From positions 1 to 64,000 of the forward strand of contig JAUIAH010000043.1 of the NCBI GenBank assembly GCA_030425385.1: a DNA stretch of 64,000 nt, in the 5' to 3' direction. This document shows, in pieces, positions 35,112-44,582 of this stretch. This stretch comes from Verrucomicrobiia bacterium. Lineage in GTDB: Bacteria; Verrucomicrobiota; Verrucomicrobiia; Verrucomicrobiales; DEV007. Positions within the stretch are counted from its first letter, which is position 1. Each line of letters begins with the position of its first letter. A model generated the notes under the pieces. The model was given only the letters and a program-made list of their open reading frames with translations. It was not told the origin of the DNA and made no database searches. Both the position numbers and the translations under genes were made by a program.

Positions 35112-37928
35112 ATGAAGACCCATCCATCACCCAATCGTCTCGCGCTGGTGAGTCTCGCCGCCTGTGGCGCCCTCCTCGCTCCCGCTTCTGGCCAAGCGCC
35201 GCCTGCTTCTGCGGCCAAGAAATCGCCATTCCCTCCGCCTGCCGAGGTCTTGAAGGATCACCAGAAGGTGGTCTCCACCATGGACGGCAAGAGCCTCTAC
35301 AATCTCTATATCGAGCCGAAGACCCATCAGATGTTGGCAGAGCTGCCCAAGGACTTCGCCAATCAGAAGCACTTCATTGCGCTGACGATTGCAAGCGGCG
35401 AGGACTACGCAGGCTTGCAGGCCGGTGACGTTTACGTCCGGTGGCAAGTCTACAATCAAAAGCGCCTCGCCCTCATCCAGCCACAATTGGAAACACGCTC
35501 CACGGGCGATGAGGAGTCGAAGAATTCGGTCAAACGGCTCTTCACCGACAAGGTCATTCTCGATGTGCCGATTCTGACGTATCAGAACAAAGGCGGCCCG
35601 ATCATCGACCTCGACGCCCTTCTCCTTGGAAACGCGACCAAGTTCTTTGGCAATGCCGTTTCTGGCCTCAACAATCGTCTCTTCAAGGTGAAACAGCTGA
35701 AAGCGTTTCCCGAGAATGTCGAGATCGCGCTGGAAGTGCCCATTCGCGGCCAACTCAAAGTCTTGCATTATTCCATCAAACTCATCACACCTAACAAGGA
35801 GTATAAGCCGCGCTTGGCGGACGAACGGGTGGGCTATTTCACGACCAATTATCGCGACTTCGGGAAATTTGAACCTGGAGAAACGCGGACGCGCTACATC
35901 AATCGCTGGCATTTGCAGAAGGCCGATCCCAATCTGGAACTAAGCCCGCCGAAGAAACCGATCGTGTTCTATATCGAACACACCACACCCATCCGCTATC
36001 GCCGTTGGGTTGCTCAAGGCGTGCAAGCATGGAATGCAGCTTTTGAGAAGGTCGGCATCGTCAATGCGATCGAGGTCCGTTTCCAAGATGCCAAGTCGAG
36101 ACAGTACATGGACCTCGATCCAGAGGATGCCCGCTATAACTTTGTGCGCTGGCTCAACAATGGCGTGGGCACGGCTATCGGACCCAGCCGGGTCAATCCT
36201 GAGACGGGAGAAATCCTCGATGCTGACATTATCCTCACGGATGGTTGGATCCGGCATTGGTGGACGCAATACAAAGAAATCTTACCGCAAGTCGCCATGG
36301 AAGGCTACACGCCCGAGACCCTGGCGTGGTTGGAACGCAATCCCCGTTGGGACCCACGGGTGCGCCTCGCCAGCCCCACGAAACGCGAGGAAATCCTGCG
36401 TCAGCGGGCCGAGCAAGGAGCTACCCCCATGGGCGGCCATCCTATCGCCAAGGTGGATCACACCCTTATTGGCGACCAAGAATTTGATGGTCTCGCCGGA
36501 CGAATCAGTCAGGTGAATGGCCTCTGCATGGCGGCCAATTGCAAGACTCATGGCCTCGCCGATATGCACATGTTGTCAACAATTCTCGCCAGCGAATCAG
36601 CCGATAACGATGACAATGGCGATGATGACGATGATAAGAAAGAGGAAGACAAGCCGAAGGAACAAATGCTCGATGGCATCCCCGAGTCGTTCATCGGACC
36701 TTTGTTAGTCGATCTCGTCGCGCATGAAGTTGGTCACACGCTTGGATTGCGCCACAACTTCAAGGCGAGCGCCATCTATGACTATGATGAAATCAATTCG
36801 GAAGCATTGAAAGGTAAGAAACCCTTCGCCAGCTCCGTGATGGATTACATCCCCGTCAATATGCGAGTGAAGGGCGGTGAGGTGCAGGGCGACTATGGCA
36901 TGATCGGCGTGGGTCCCTACGACGAATGGGCGATCGAGTATGGCTACACTTTCGCCAAGGATTTGAAGCCCATTCTCAAGCGCGCCGGAGAACCCCTCCT
37001 GCAATACGCCACCGATGAAGATACCTTCGGACCCGATCCCCTCGCCCGCCGCTACGACTTTGGCAAAGATCCCTTGGATTATGCCAAAGATCAGGTTGCC
37101 CTGGCCGAGGAGAATCGCAGCAAGATCCTCGACAAATTCGTCAAGGATGGTCAGAGCTGGTCGCACGCACGTCGTGGCTACCTTCTCACCCTCCGCGCGC
37201 AAATGCGCGCCGTCAGCATGATGGCTAACTGGATTGGGGGTGCCCACGTTTCCCGTGCTAAGAAGGGCGACTCTGACAAAGCGCCCTTGGAAGTCGTCTC
37301 CGCAGAGAAGCAACGTAAGGCCCTCCAGTTCGTCATCGACCACGCCTTCGACTCCGAATCTTTCGGCCTGTCTCCAAAGTTGCTCAGCCACATGACCCTC
37401 GACAAATGGTATGGCGAGCCTTCCTACGCGGAAGATCCTACCTGGCCAGTGCACGATGAGATTCTCGGCATCCAGGCGAGCGCCCTGACGTCTCTGATGA
37501 ATCCCTCCACGCTCATGCGCCTCTACGACAACGAGTTCCGCGTGCCCGCGAGTGAAGACGCCTTGACCCTACCAGAGTTGTTATCAACGCTTACCAAGTC
37601 CATTTGGAAACAATTGGACGATATCGATGAGGATGCGGAATACACCGCACGCAAGCCTCTCATTGGAAGCCTCGATCGCAATCTCCAGCGAGAGTATGTC
37701 CTGCGGCTTACCGATCTCATCAGTCCCGATGCTGGATTCACGGCTGCGCACAAGCCGATCTATGACCTCGCAAGCGCCGAACTCCGCAGCTTGGCGAAAC
37801 AGTTAGAAGAGCTCCACGAGCTGGACAACCTGGATCCTTACACCAAGGCGCACACCTGCGAGACGCAGCGCCTCATTGAGAAGTCTCTCGATGCCAATGT
37901 GATCCTGGAAGTGAAGAGCGGCCTCTAA
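35112..37928 (+). CDS. Secreted zinc-dependent metalloprotease (metzincin-like, DUF5117 type)
   Basis: A 938-residue exported protease. After the signal peptide (LVSLAACGALLAPASG) come beta-rich N-terminal domains of the DUF5118/DUF5117 kind (FIALTIASGEDYAGLQAGDV, FTTNYRDFG). The catalytic domain contains HEVGHTLGLRHN near residues 537-548, a full metzincin zinc site with the catalytic Glu, and SVMDYIP as Met-turn. A C-terminal helical domain follows. Just before the zinc site is an insert of almost only Asp, Asn, Glu and Lys (about residues 495-518), perhaps a calcium-dependent or flexible loop. It stands alone after the repeat zone, and a bidirectional terminator follows it. Confidence 0.92.
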   Translation: MKTHPSPNRLALVSLAACGALLAPASGQAPPASAAKKSPFPPPAEVLKDHQKVVSTMDGKSLYNLYIEPKTHQMLAELPKDFANQKHFIALTIASGEDYAGLQAGDVYVRWQVYNQKRLALIQPQLETRSTGDEESKNSVKRLFTDKVILDVPILTYQNKGGPIIDLDALLLGNATKFFGNAVSGLNNRLFKVKQLKAFPENVEIALEVPIRGQLKVLHYSIKLITPNKEYKPRLADERVGYFTTNYRDFGKFEPGETRTRYINRWHLQKADPNLELSPPKKPIVFYIEHTTPIRYRRWVAQGVQAWNAAFEKVGIVNAIEVRFQDAKSRQYMDLDPEDARYNFVRWLNNGVGTAIGPSRVNPETGEILDADIILTDGWIRHWWTQYKEILPQVAMEGYTPETLAWLERNPRWDPRVRLASPTKREEILRQRAEQGATPMGGHPIAKVDHTLIGDQEFDGLAGRISQVNGLCMAANCKTHGLADMHMLSTILASESADNDDNGDDDDDKKEEDKPKEQMLDGIPESFIGPLLVDLVAHEVGHTLGLRHNFKASAIYDYDEINSEALKGKKPFASSVMDYIPVNMRVKGGEVQGDYGMIGVGPYDEWAIEYGYTFAKDLKPILKRAGEPLLQYATDEDTFGPDPLARRYDFGKDPLDYAKDQVALAEENRSKILDKFVKDGQSWSHARRGYLLTLRAQMRAVSMMANWIGGAHVSRAKKGDSDKAPLEVVSAEKQRKALQFVIDHAFDSESFGLSPKLLSHMTLDKWYGEPSYAEDPTWPVHDEILGIQASALTSLMNPSTLMRLYDNEFRVPASEDALTLPELLSTLTKSIWKQLDDIDEDAEYTARKPLIGSLDRNLQREYVLRLTDLISPDAGFTAAHKPIYDLASAELRSLAKQLEELHELDNLDPYTKAHTCETQRLIEKSLDANVILEVKSGL

Positions 37929-37953
37929 CAGAAGGCCCTCTTTTAATCAATTC

Positions 37954-37985
37954 AAAGGGCGATGGTGGCAACATCATCGCCCTTT
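37954..37985. terminator. Bidirectional terminator between convergent genes
   Basis: AAAGGGCGATG (37954-37964) pairs perfectly with CATCGCCCTTT (37975-37985) over a 10-base loop, between the protease stop and the convergent stop at 38007. Short A and T runs border the stem. Confidence 0.75.
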
Positions 37986-38006
37986 CTCATGTCCTCTCAT
38001 CTCAGC

Positions 38007-38750
38007 CTACTCAGCAGCGGCAAAGACTGGCCATTTCGCAGACACATTCAATGCTTTGGGAGGGGCCACAGGAAGATCTGAGCGATCAACATAAGTCAGT
38101 GAAACGGCCGTCACACAGAGTCGGTCCTGAGTCAGGTGCGCGAGATGAAGAATGGTCGCGAGATCTCCAGCCTTGAAGAGCTTCAGCGTATCCCCCGGCT
38201 TGTAAGGATTCTCAAACGCAGCGTCCATCGGAATGAGATATTCAAGGATCACGTTAGGGAATTGTTTCGACCGCGCTTCCAATGCGAGCCCGGGAAAGAA
38301 GTCATCGGACCCCAGCAAGCGCGTTCGCACCACTTCGAAATCGCCCATGATGTATCCCCGATTCTCACCATCGGCATAGTTCTGAATGTAAAGGCGCTTT
38401 TGCAGATCGTTGAGCACCGCCAATTGGTCATCGGGACGCCCCGATTCATCATTGTATAGTTCACTCGCCGTGTAGAATTTCCCGCGCGACCCCGCCGGGG
38501 GATCGGTCGCCGTGAACGCTTTCAATTCCTCCAATTTACCCAATTGCTGCAGCAAGGAGTAATTGAACGGAATGTGAGGATTGCGAAAGACGTAGGCGGG
38601 AAAGAGCCACGAGAAGATCGCCATCGCCGAAAGAAAGACAATGATCAGCAGCCAGGCGAGCGGCCCCGCCGCGGGCCCAGCATTCGGTGTCCCTTCACGC
38701 GAATAGCCGTAGGGAGCGCGGGAGCGAGTTCCTCGAATGTATTCCCCCAC
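38007..38750 (-). CDS. Hypothetical single-pass membrane protein
   Basis: A 247-residue protein I do not recognise. A basic, Gly/Pro-rich cytoplasmic N-terminus of about 30 residues is followed by a membrane helix (LAWLLIIVFLSAMAIFSWLF) and a soluble domain of about 195 residues that would be periplasmic. Fragments such as RNPHIPFNYSLLQQLGKL, FEVVRTRLLGSDDFFPG and LLAxxL-like segments look conserved but suggest no activity. The upstream Fe-S carrier gene ends 12 bp before its start, so the two are probably co-transcribed. Confidence 0.75.
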   Translation of the reverse strand: MGEYIRGTRSRAPYGYSREGTPNAGPAAGPLAWLLIIVFLSAMAIFSWLFPAYVFRNPHIPFNYSLLQQLGKLEELKAFTATDPPAGSRGKFYTASELYNDESGRPDDQLAVLNDLQKRLYIQNYADGENRGYIMGDFEVVRTRLLGSDDFFPGLALEARSKQFPNVILEYLIPMDAAFENPYKPGDTLKLFKAGDLATILHLAHLTQDRLCVTAVSLTYVDRSDLPVAPPKALNVSAKWPVFAAAE

Positions 38751-38762
38751 GATGGACGCTTG

Positions 38763-39167
38763 TTAGGATTGGATCGCAGCCTCTTCCTCCGCTTCATCGC
38801 CTCCACAGACGGAGCCATCCTGAGACGCATCGTAACTCGGCGTCTCGCCTTCCACTTCCGGCTCGAATGACGTGCCACACCCGCAGCTCCGCGCCGCATT
38901 CGGATTGGTGATCTTGAACCCGGAATCCGTGAGCGCGTCTGAGAAATCCACCACTGACCCATCGAGCAAGGTCATGCTCTCAGGATCCACCACCACACGC
39001 CCACCAGACGTCTCGATCACGGTATCGTCCGCCGCCGGATCGTCCAGTTTCATGGCATACTGATGGCCCGCGCAGCCACCCTTTTGAATGAAGAGGCGCA
39101 GGGCCTGCCCACTATCACCCACGAGTTGCTTCAACTCGGCCGCAGCCTGTTCCGTCACTTGAATCAT
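38763..39167 (-). CDS. A-type iron-sulfur cluster carrier (IscA/ErpA/SufA family)
   Basis: A 134-residue protein that accepts and delivers Fe-S clusters to apo-enzymes. The three ligand cysteines are in GGCAGHQYAM (first) and SCGCGTSF (last two), with NPNAARSCGCG matching the family signature. A 30-residue acidic tail containing one more Cys (DGSVCGGDEAEEE) is an unusual extension. Neither isc nor suf genes are next to it. The membrane protein gene follows on the same strand. Confidence 0.93.
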   Translation of the reverse strand: MIQVTEQAAAELKQLVGDSGQALRLFIQKGGCAGHQYAMKLDDPAADDTVIETSGGRVVVDPESMTLLDGSVVDFSDALTDSGFKITNPNAARSCGCGTSFEPEVEGETPSYDASQDGSVCGGDEAEEEAAIQS

Positions 39168-39274
39168 CCTGGAAGCGTAGGGCGGCTGCGCGAACGGTCA
39201 ACTCACGGCATGGGAATCGTGACCAAGCCGATCGTTGCGTTTCTCTGGAGCCCCCCTAAGCTCTGCCCCTTCCA

Positions 39275-40585
39275 ATGAATCCACCCACTGCCATCCCGAA
39301 GACAACGGACCTATACGAGAACTACGTGGCCCCCACCTACGGCCGTTTCCGCGTGGCTCCCGTCCGTGGCCAGGGCTGTTGGCTTTGGGATGAGGATGGC
39401 AAGAAATACCTCGACTTTGGAGGCGGCATCGCCGTGTGCTCGCTCGGCCACGCCCACCCACGAATGGCAGGAGCCTTGCACGCTCAGGCACTGTCCCTCA
39501 TTCATTGTTCCAATCTCTACCAGTTCCCCGCGCAGGGAAAACTGGCCCAACTGCTCGTCGAGAAAGTCATGGGCATCCCGGGGAAGATCTTCTTTGCCAA
39601 TAGCGGCGCCGAAGCCAATGAAGCCCTCTACAAACTCGCCCGGCGCTATGGCGCGCAGCGCCCCAAAGCCAACGGCGATGCCCGGACAGAGATGCTCACC
39701 TTCGGCAGTTCCTTCCACGGACGAACCCTAGCTGGCATCGCCGCCACCGGTCAGGAGAAGGTCAAGGCCGGCTTCGGCCCATTGGTTCCCGGGTTCCGAC
39801 ACCTTCCTTACAATGACACCGCGGCCCTCGAAGCAGCCATCACCGAGGACACCGTTGCCATTCTGCTAGAGCCCGTGCAGGGCGAAGGCGGCATCCACGT
39901 GGCCACCCCCGACTTTCTCAAGACAGCGCACGCGCTCTGTCAAAAGCACGATTGCCTCCTCCTCCTCGATGAGATCCAATGCGGCATCGGTCGGACCGGT
40001 CACCTGCGCGGATGGGAAACAGCGCTCGGCGAGGATCCCACTCTCGCAGGCATCGTCCCGGATGGCGTCAGCTGGGCCAAAGGCATCGGTGGCGGCTTTC
40101 CCTTCGGCGCTGTCTGGCTCAATGCCCATCACCGCAAGACGGAGGCCCCCATTGCCGACTTGTTAGGCGCTGGTTCCCACGGCACTACGTACGGCGGCTC
40201 TCCCCTCGCGTGCGCCGTCGTCACCGCTGTTCTGGAAGAGATCTTGGAGAAGGGTCTCCCCGAGCATGCCGCCGCCATGGGTGCGTATGTCAGGGAGAAG
40301 CTAGCCGAAGCCGAGATCCCCTTTCTCAAAGATATCCGCGGACTAGGCCTCATGTTAGGGCTTGTCCTCGATGCCGAAGCTGTGAGCGCCCTCCCCGCCT
40401 GCCAGGCTGCGGGACAATCGCCCGCTATCTTCGTGGTCAACGCCCTCAACAAGGCCAAGCTTCTCACCGTGCCCGCTGGCGCGGACGTCGTGCGCCTCCT
40501 CCCTGCCCTCAACGTCACGGAAGCCGAGATCGATACCGCCGTCTTCATGTTGAAGGCCACTCTCGAACGGCTGGCAGCCGCCTAA
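39275..40585 (+). CDS. argD: Acetylornithine aminotransferase
   Basis: A 436-residue class-III PLP-dependent aminotransferase that converts N-acetylglutamate semialdehyde to N-acetylornithine in arginine synthesis. Landmarks: WLWDEDGKKYLDFGGGIAVC, IFFANSGAEANEAL, FGSSFHGRT, PVQGEGG, LLLDEIQCGIGRTG and the PLP Lys in SWAKGIGGGFPFGA. The next gene is argF, starting 24 bp later, which supports ArgD over related aminotransferases (ornithine or GABA type). Divergent from the Fe-S carrier gene. Confidence 0.93.
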   Translation: MNPPTAIPKTTDLYENYVAPTYGRFRVAPVRGQGCWLWDEDGKKYLDFGGGIAVCSLGHAHPRMAGALHAQALSLIHCSNLYQFPAQGKLAQLLVEKVMGIPGKIFFANSGAEANEALYKLARRYGAQRPKANGDARTEMLTFGSSFHGRTLAGIAATGQEKVKAGFGPLVPGFRHLPYNDTAALEAAITEDTVAILLEPVQGEGGIHVATPDFLKTAHALCQKHDCLLLLDEIQCGIGRTGHLRGWETALGEDPTLAGIVPDGVSWAKGIGGGFPFGAVWLNAHHRKTEAPIADLLGAGSHGTTYGGSPLACAVVTAVLEEILEKGLPEHAAAMGAYVREKLAEAEIPFLKDIRGLGLMLGLVLDAEAVSALPACQAAGQSPAIFVVNALNKAKLLTVPAGADVVRLLPALNVTEAEIDTAVFMLKATLERLAAA

Positions 40586-40609
40586 CGCTTGCATCTCTTT
40601 CTGTTTGTG

Positions 40610-41530
40610 ATGAAACACCTCCTATCCATCGAAGAACTCTCGTCAGAACAACTCACGGACCTCGTCAACTTGGGCGCGGAATTGAAGAGCAAGCGCCGGG
40701 TGAATGTGGGCAAGTATCTCCCGCTCAATCACCAGTGCTGGGGACTCATCTTCACCAAGTCCTCCACCCGCACTCGCGTCAGCTTCGAAACGGGTGTGCG
40801 CGAACTCGGGGGCTCCATCATGTTCCTCTCGGATCGCGACCTTCAACTCGGCCGTGGCGAGCCCATCGAAGACACTGCCCGCGTTCTTGGGCGGATGCTC
40901 GACGGGTGTGTCATCCGCACCCACGACCACGCCGACATCGTGCGCTTCGCGGAATACAGTCGCATCCCAACCATCAACGCCCTCGACGACGACGAACACC
41001 CTTGCCAGATTCTCGCCGACCTCCTCACCATGCAGGAGAACCTCGGCGGCTGGGAAGGCCGCAAAGTGGTCTTCGCCGGCGACATCGACTGCAATGTCGC
41101 CCGCTCCTGGATGTGGGCTGCCGAACGCCTGGGATTCCAACTCGTCCTCGCTGGACCCGCCGATTTCCAGCCTCCCCAGGCGTTTCTGAAGCAATTCCAG
41201 TCGGGCAATGTCCAGATCGAGGAGGACCTTCAGGCCGCCGCCAAAGGTGCCGATGTGCTCTACACCGATGTCTGGGTCAGCATGGGCAAGGAGGAAGAAG
41301 CCTCCAACCGCTTCGAAACCCTCAAGCCCTATCAGATCAACCAAAGCATCGTCGACCTGGCCAAGGCCAATGCACTCGTCATGCACTGTCTCCCGGCCTA
41401 CCGTGGCAAGGAGATCACCGCCGACGTCCTCGAAGCCCACGCCGACACCATCTTTCAGGAAGCTGAGAATCGTCTCCACGCTCAGAAAGCCGTCCTCGTC
41501 CGTCTAGCCGAAGCACGGCTCCACGGATGA
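40610..41530 (+). CDS. argF: Ornithine carbamoyltransferase
   Basis: A 306-residue enzyme that joins carbamoyl phosphate and ornithine to citrulline. The carbamoyl phosphate site FTKSSTRTRVSFE, the DDEHPCQILADLLT block and the ornithine-binding HCLPAYRGKE are all intact. I choose the ATG at 40610 (MKHLLSIEELSS), since the upstream in-frame leucine-rich stretch is not family-like. Co-directional with argD at 24 bp, so the two form an arginine operon. A CAU tRNA gene follows 71 bp downstream. Confidence 0.96.
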   Translation: MKHLLSIEELSSEQLTDLVNLGAELKSKRRVNVGKYLPLNHQCWGLIFTKSSTRTRVSFETGVRELGGSIMFLSDRDLQLGRGEPIEDTARVLGRMLDGCVIRTHDHADIVRFAEYSRIPTINALDDDEHPCQILADLLTMQENLGGWEGRKVVFAGDIDCNVARSWMWAAERLGFQLVLAGPADFQPPQAFLKQFQSGNVQIEEDLQAAAKGADVLYTDVWVSMGKEEEASNRFETLKPYQINQSIVDLAKANALVMHCLPAYRGKEITADVLEAHADTIFQEAENRLHAQKAVLVRLAEARLHG

Positions 41531-41601
41531 GCACAGGGGCAATGGGACAAGGAAAGAGGTTGCACCCTCCCTTTCCTGACGTTAAGAAACCTGCCCGCGA
41601 A

Positions 41602-41676
<75 letters not shown>

Positions 41677-41721
41677 TATTTCTCCTTCTCAACGACTCTC
41701 GTCATTCGCTATGGTCGCCCC

Positions 41722-42513
41722 ATGAAATGGCTCTCTTGGAAGGCGCTGGATGGTTTGTTGCGTGGAGCGACGAAGGGTGATTCTTCTCAGTCTCAGCTGG
41801 ATTTTAGGGCGTTGTTGGCTTGGCAGGTCTTGTTGGCGGCCGTGTATGGACTTTGCCTGGGATTCTTCGCTCTTTCCGCTCGGGAATCGCCCGATGCACG
41901 GTTTCTGTTAGGCGCAGCCGCGAAATTGCCGGTGTTGATCCTGGGAGCGACCTTGGTGACCTTCCCTTCTCTCTATGTGTTTCTGGCGCTCTTTGATGTG
42001 CCTTTGAGTTTCCGTCAGGTTCTGGGTGGAATGCTGGCGGCGAACACGGTCTTTGCCACAGTGATTGCATCGCTAGGGCCCATCGTCGGGTTCTTCAGCC
42101 TGTCCTCACAGTCCTACGCTTTCATCCTTCTACTCAACGTCGCGATCTGCGGTTTGGGCGGTTTCTTGGCGATGCGGTTGGTGGTGAAAGCACTCGCCGA
42201 TAAGCCGAAAGCCGAGAGTGCGCCAGCGCGTGTGAATGCGCCTCCGCTCCCAACGGAATCCACGGGAGAAACGGCGGCTTCGGCAAGCGATTCGATTTCG
42301 AAAACCTCCCCGCTTCCACAACCTTCTGGGCGGGTGGGAATCCTTGGAGTGTGGATGGTTCTTTATGCCTTTGTCGGCACGCAATTGGCCTGGATCTTGC
42401 GCCCCTTCATTGGCCATCCCGAAGCGCCGTTTGTGTGGTTTCGCGGAAAGTCGGGAAGTTTTGTGGACACGGTGCTGCGCGCGTTGGGCGAGTATTTGGG
42501 AATCTCCCGTTAG
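41722..42513 (+). CDS. Hypothetical polytopic membrane protein, paralogue of the next gene
   Basis: A 263-residue membrane protein with about five hydrophobic helices and a Pro/Ser/Ala-rich loop of about 45 residues (around 170-215). I know of no function. The C-terminal helix motif [18 protein letters not shown] recurs almost unchanged in the protein encoded directly downstream (LYAFIGIQMAWTLRPFIG), and the earlier helices also align loosely. The two are therefore tandem paralogues. Starts at the ATG at 41722, 45 bp after the tRNA. Confidence 0.78.
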   Translation: MKWLSWKALDGLLRGATKGDSSQSQLDFRALLAWQVLLAAVYGLCLGFFALSARESPDARFLLGAAAKLPVLILGATLVTFPSLYVFLALFDVPLSFRQVLGGMLAANTVFATVIASLGPIVGFFSLSSQSYAFILLLNVAICGLGGFLAMRLVVKALADKPKAESAPARVNAPPLPTESTGETAASASDSISKTSPLPQPSGRVGILGVWMVLYAFVGTQLAWILRPFIGHPEAPFVWFRGKSGSFVDTVLRALGEYLGISR

Positions 42514-43173
42514 TTGAAACAGATCGATTCATTCCTGCGGCGGAAAGAACCGGGCTTGCACGGTCGGGAGGCATTCGTCGTCTTTCTGTTATGCGGAGGA
42601 TTCTATGGTGCCGTGATGGCGACCTTTGCTTTCGAACCCGCTCGCACGCCCTTGATGCTCTATGGGATGGTGAAGGTGCCGCTTCTCTTTGGCGCCACCA
42701 TGCTATTGGCGATCCCGGCGTTCTATGTGCTCAACGCCCTCCGTGGGGTGGGTCAGGATTTCCCCCGCGTGCTGCGCCTCCTGACCGATTATCAATTGGT
42801 CGTCGCCGTCTTACTGGCGGCCCTGGCTCCTGTCACCGCCTTGGTCAATCTCACGACCGCGGCATCCGGGTATCAGGCGGTGCAGCTGTGGAATAGCATC
42901 ATCTTTCTGCTGGCAGCGATCATTGCGCAGCAGCGCTTCACCCGTCAGGCACGCGCGTTGATCGCCGTCGATGGGCGACACCGTCTCCTCCTGCGATTCT
43001 GGACGGTGCTCTATGCCTTCATTGGGATTCAAATGGCTTGGACCCTGCGCCCCTTCATTGGCTCTCCCGATCAATCCATCCACTTCCTCCGGCCGGGCCC
43101 CCTGGACAATGCTTACGTGAAGATCTTTGAAATCTTCGCCGACCTGGGAGGACGCGTTCTTGGAAACCCGTGA
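42514..43173 (+). CDS. Hypothetical polytopic membrane protein, paralogue of the previous gene
   Basis: A 219-residue membrane protein with about five helices. The start is a TTG immediately after the upstream TAG, which points to translational coupling; no other start gives a sensible N-terminus (KQIDSFLRRKEPGLHGREAF). It shares with its neighbour the conserved ending LYAFIGIQMAWTLRPFIG and the motif of aliphatic helices with Pro at similar points (KVPLLFGATMLLAIPAFYVL versus [20 protein letters not shown]). The Pro/Ser-rich loop of the neighbour is absent. Function unknown. Confidence 0.72.
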   Translation: MKQIDSFLRRKEPGLHGREAFVVFLLCGGFYGAVMATFAFEPARTPLMLYGMVKVPLLFGATMLLAIPAFYVLNALRGVGQDFPRVLRLLTDYQLVVAVLLAALAPVTALVNLTTAASGYQAVQLWNSIIFLLAAIIAQQRFTRQARALIAVDGRHRLLLRFWTVLYAFIGIQMAWTLRPFIGSPDQSIHFLRPGPLDNAYVKIFEIFADLGGRVLGNP

Positions 43174-43298
43174 TCGGGCGATCTTTGCTTGTGACAACTT
43201 GGCACCATTGCGGATGTGAACAAATCGAGAAGCGTTGCGTCTAGGAAGTGGGGACCAGTTGCATCTTGGCCTGCGACCGTTACCCTAAGCCATTCGGA

Positions 43299-44159
43299 AT
43301 GAAATTCTTTCGCCTCTTCTTTCTCCTCCTCATCAGCCTGGGATCGGTCCAGACCGGCCTTGGGCAGGAGGTGTCGGACACCGCCTCTGGCGATGCGTCG
43401 TCGTTTCTTGAGATCCTGGAATCTGCAGGAATGATGCTCTATCCACTGGCTGCGCTGAGTATCGCCGCCGTGTTTCTGGTCTTCTTCTATCTACTGACCA
43501 TCCGGCAGGGAGCGGTGGTGAGCGACAAATTCATGGGATCGGCTGATGCCTTGATCCGCAAACAAGACTACTTGGGTTTGCTCTCGGTGTGCAATCGCCA
43601 TAACGAAGCAATCGCGCGCGTGACCGAGAAGACGCTCGATTTCGCGACGAAGAATCCAACGGCTACCTACGAAGAAGTGCGCGAAGTGACGGAAGCTGAG
43701 GGCACCCGCCAAGCCAGCCTCATGGATCAACGGATCATGTATCTGGCGGATATTGGTGCCATTGCGCCCATGGTTGGTCTGTTAGGAACGGTGATTGGGA
43801 TGATCAAGTCGTTTCGTGACATTGGGAGTATCGCTGTCATGGGAGACAAACAGAACGTCCTCGCCACGGGGGTTTCGGAAGCGCTGCTCACCACGGCGGG
43901 CGGTCTCGTCATTGGCATCCCTGCGATGATCTTCTACTCGATCTTTCGTGGGCGCGTGCAGCGTTTGGTAGCTGAGTTAGAGGCTGCGGCCACGCATTTG
44001 TCAGCCTTGCTCGCGGCGCAGTACAAACGAAATGCCACGTCCTCGCCGGGAGTTCCCACCGCGGCCACCTATGCACCTCCGCAAGGGCATTCTCTGGAGC
44101 CGGACTACTTCTCAGAGTATTCGGCGCATGACCGCACGATCGATCCACAAGGCTTGTAG
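43299..44159 (+). CDS. exbB: MotA/TolQ/ExbB proton channel family protein
   Basis: A 286-residue inner-membrane protein that, with ExbD, forms a proton-driven motor complex. It starts at the ATG at 43299 and begins with a signal-like helix (FFRLFFLLLISLGSVQTGLG). A membrane helix at about 50-70 follows, and then the conserved channel block (IGAIAPMVGLLGTVIGMIKSF, and LLTTAGGLVIGIPAMIFYSIF). The extra N-terminal signal sequence and a Pro-rich C-terminal tail are common in Verrucomicrobia and Planctomycetes. The exbD gene starts 5 bp later. No tonB gene is nearby. Confidence 0.92.
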   Translation: MKFFRLFFLLLISLGSVQTGLGQEVSDTASGDASSFLEILESAGMMLYPLAALSIAAVFLVFFYLLTIRQGAVVSDKFMGSADALIRKQDYLGLLSVCNRHNEAIARVTEKTLDFATKNPTATYEEVREVTEAEGTRQASLMDQRIMYLADIGAIAPMVGLLGTVIGMIKSFRDIGSIAVMGDKQNVLATGVSEALLTTAGGLVIGIPAMIFYSIFRGRVQRLVAELEAAATHLSALLAAQYKRNATSSPGVPTAATYAPPQGHSLEPDYFSEYSAHDRTIDPQGL

Positions 44160-44164
44160 TCGCC

Positions 44165-44578
44165 ATGAATTTCCACCGTCGTCGCGCAAGCATCCAGCCC
44201 GCCCTGCAATTGGCACCCATGATCGATGTGGTGTTTCTGCTATTGATCTTCTTCCTGGTGACGTGGAGCTACGCACGTTTTGAAAACGAATTGGATATCA
44301 GCGTGCCCAAGGCGGATGAAAGCCAGGATCCACGCCGCCGCTTTGGAGAACAGATCATCAACGTGACCAAAGACGGGACAGTCATCGTCAATTCCGTCGA
44401 GATGGGCGATGCGGAATTGTTAGACGCTCTCAACGCTGTGGCAGAGATTCGCCCTGACCAATCCATCATCTTGCGAGGCGATGCCTCTGCCGATTACGAA
44501 CACATTGTCCGCGTCCTTAACATTTGCCACAAAGCCAAGATCTACAATGTGGCCTTTGCTTCCGTCAAGGAATCCTAA
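44165..44578 (+). CDS. exbD: ExbD/TolR family biopolymer transport protein
   Basis: A 137-residue protein with a short basic cytoplasmic N-terminus, one membrane helix (QLAPMIDVVFLLLIFFLVTW) whose Asp in PMIDVVF is the proton-carrying residue, and a periplasmic domain (INVTKDGTVIVNS, then ILRGDASADYEHIVRVLNIC). Exact neighbour of exbB. In TonB systems it couples proton flow to outer-membrane transport; here the linked TPR protein may be the partner, which is inference. Confidence 0.93.
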   Translation: MNFHRRRASIQPALQLAPMIDVVFLLLIFFLVTWSYARFENELDISVPKADESQDPRRRFGEQIINVTKDGTVIVNSVEMGDAELLDALNAVAEIRPDQSIILRGDASADYEHIVRVLNICHKAKIYNVAFASVKES

Positions 44579-44582
44579 CACC

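Noticed and set aside
39979-41466. A 495-codon open frame on the plus strand crossing argD and argF in another frame
   Set aside because: It is Arg/Pro/His-rich, as expected from reading GC-rich codons out of frame; both genes underneath carry intact catalytic motifs.
41531-41601. Terminator between argF and the tRNA (GGAAAGAGG / CCTTTCC)
   Set aside because: The arms pair imperfectly and no T-run follows; the tRNA may be co-transcribed with the arg genes.
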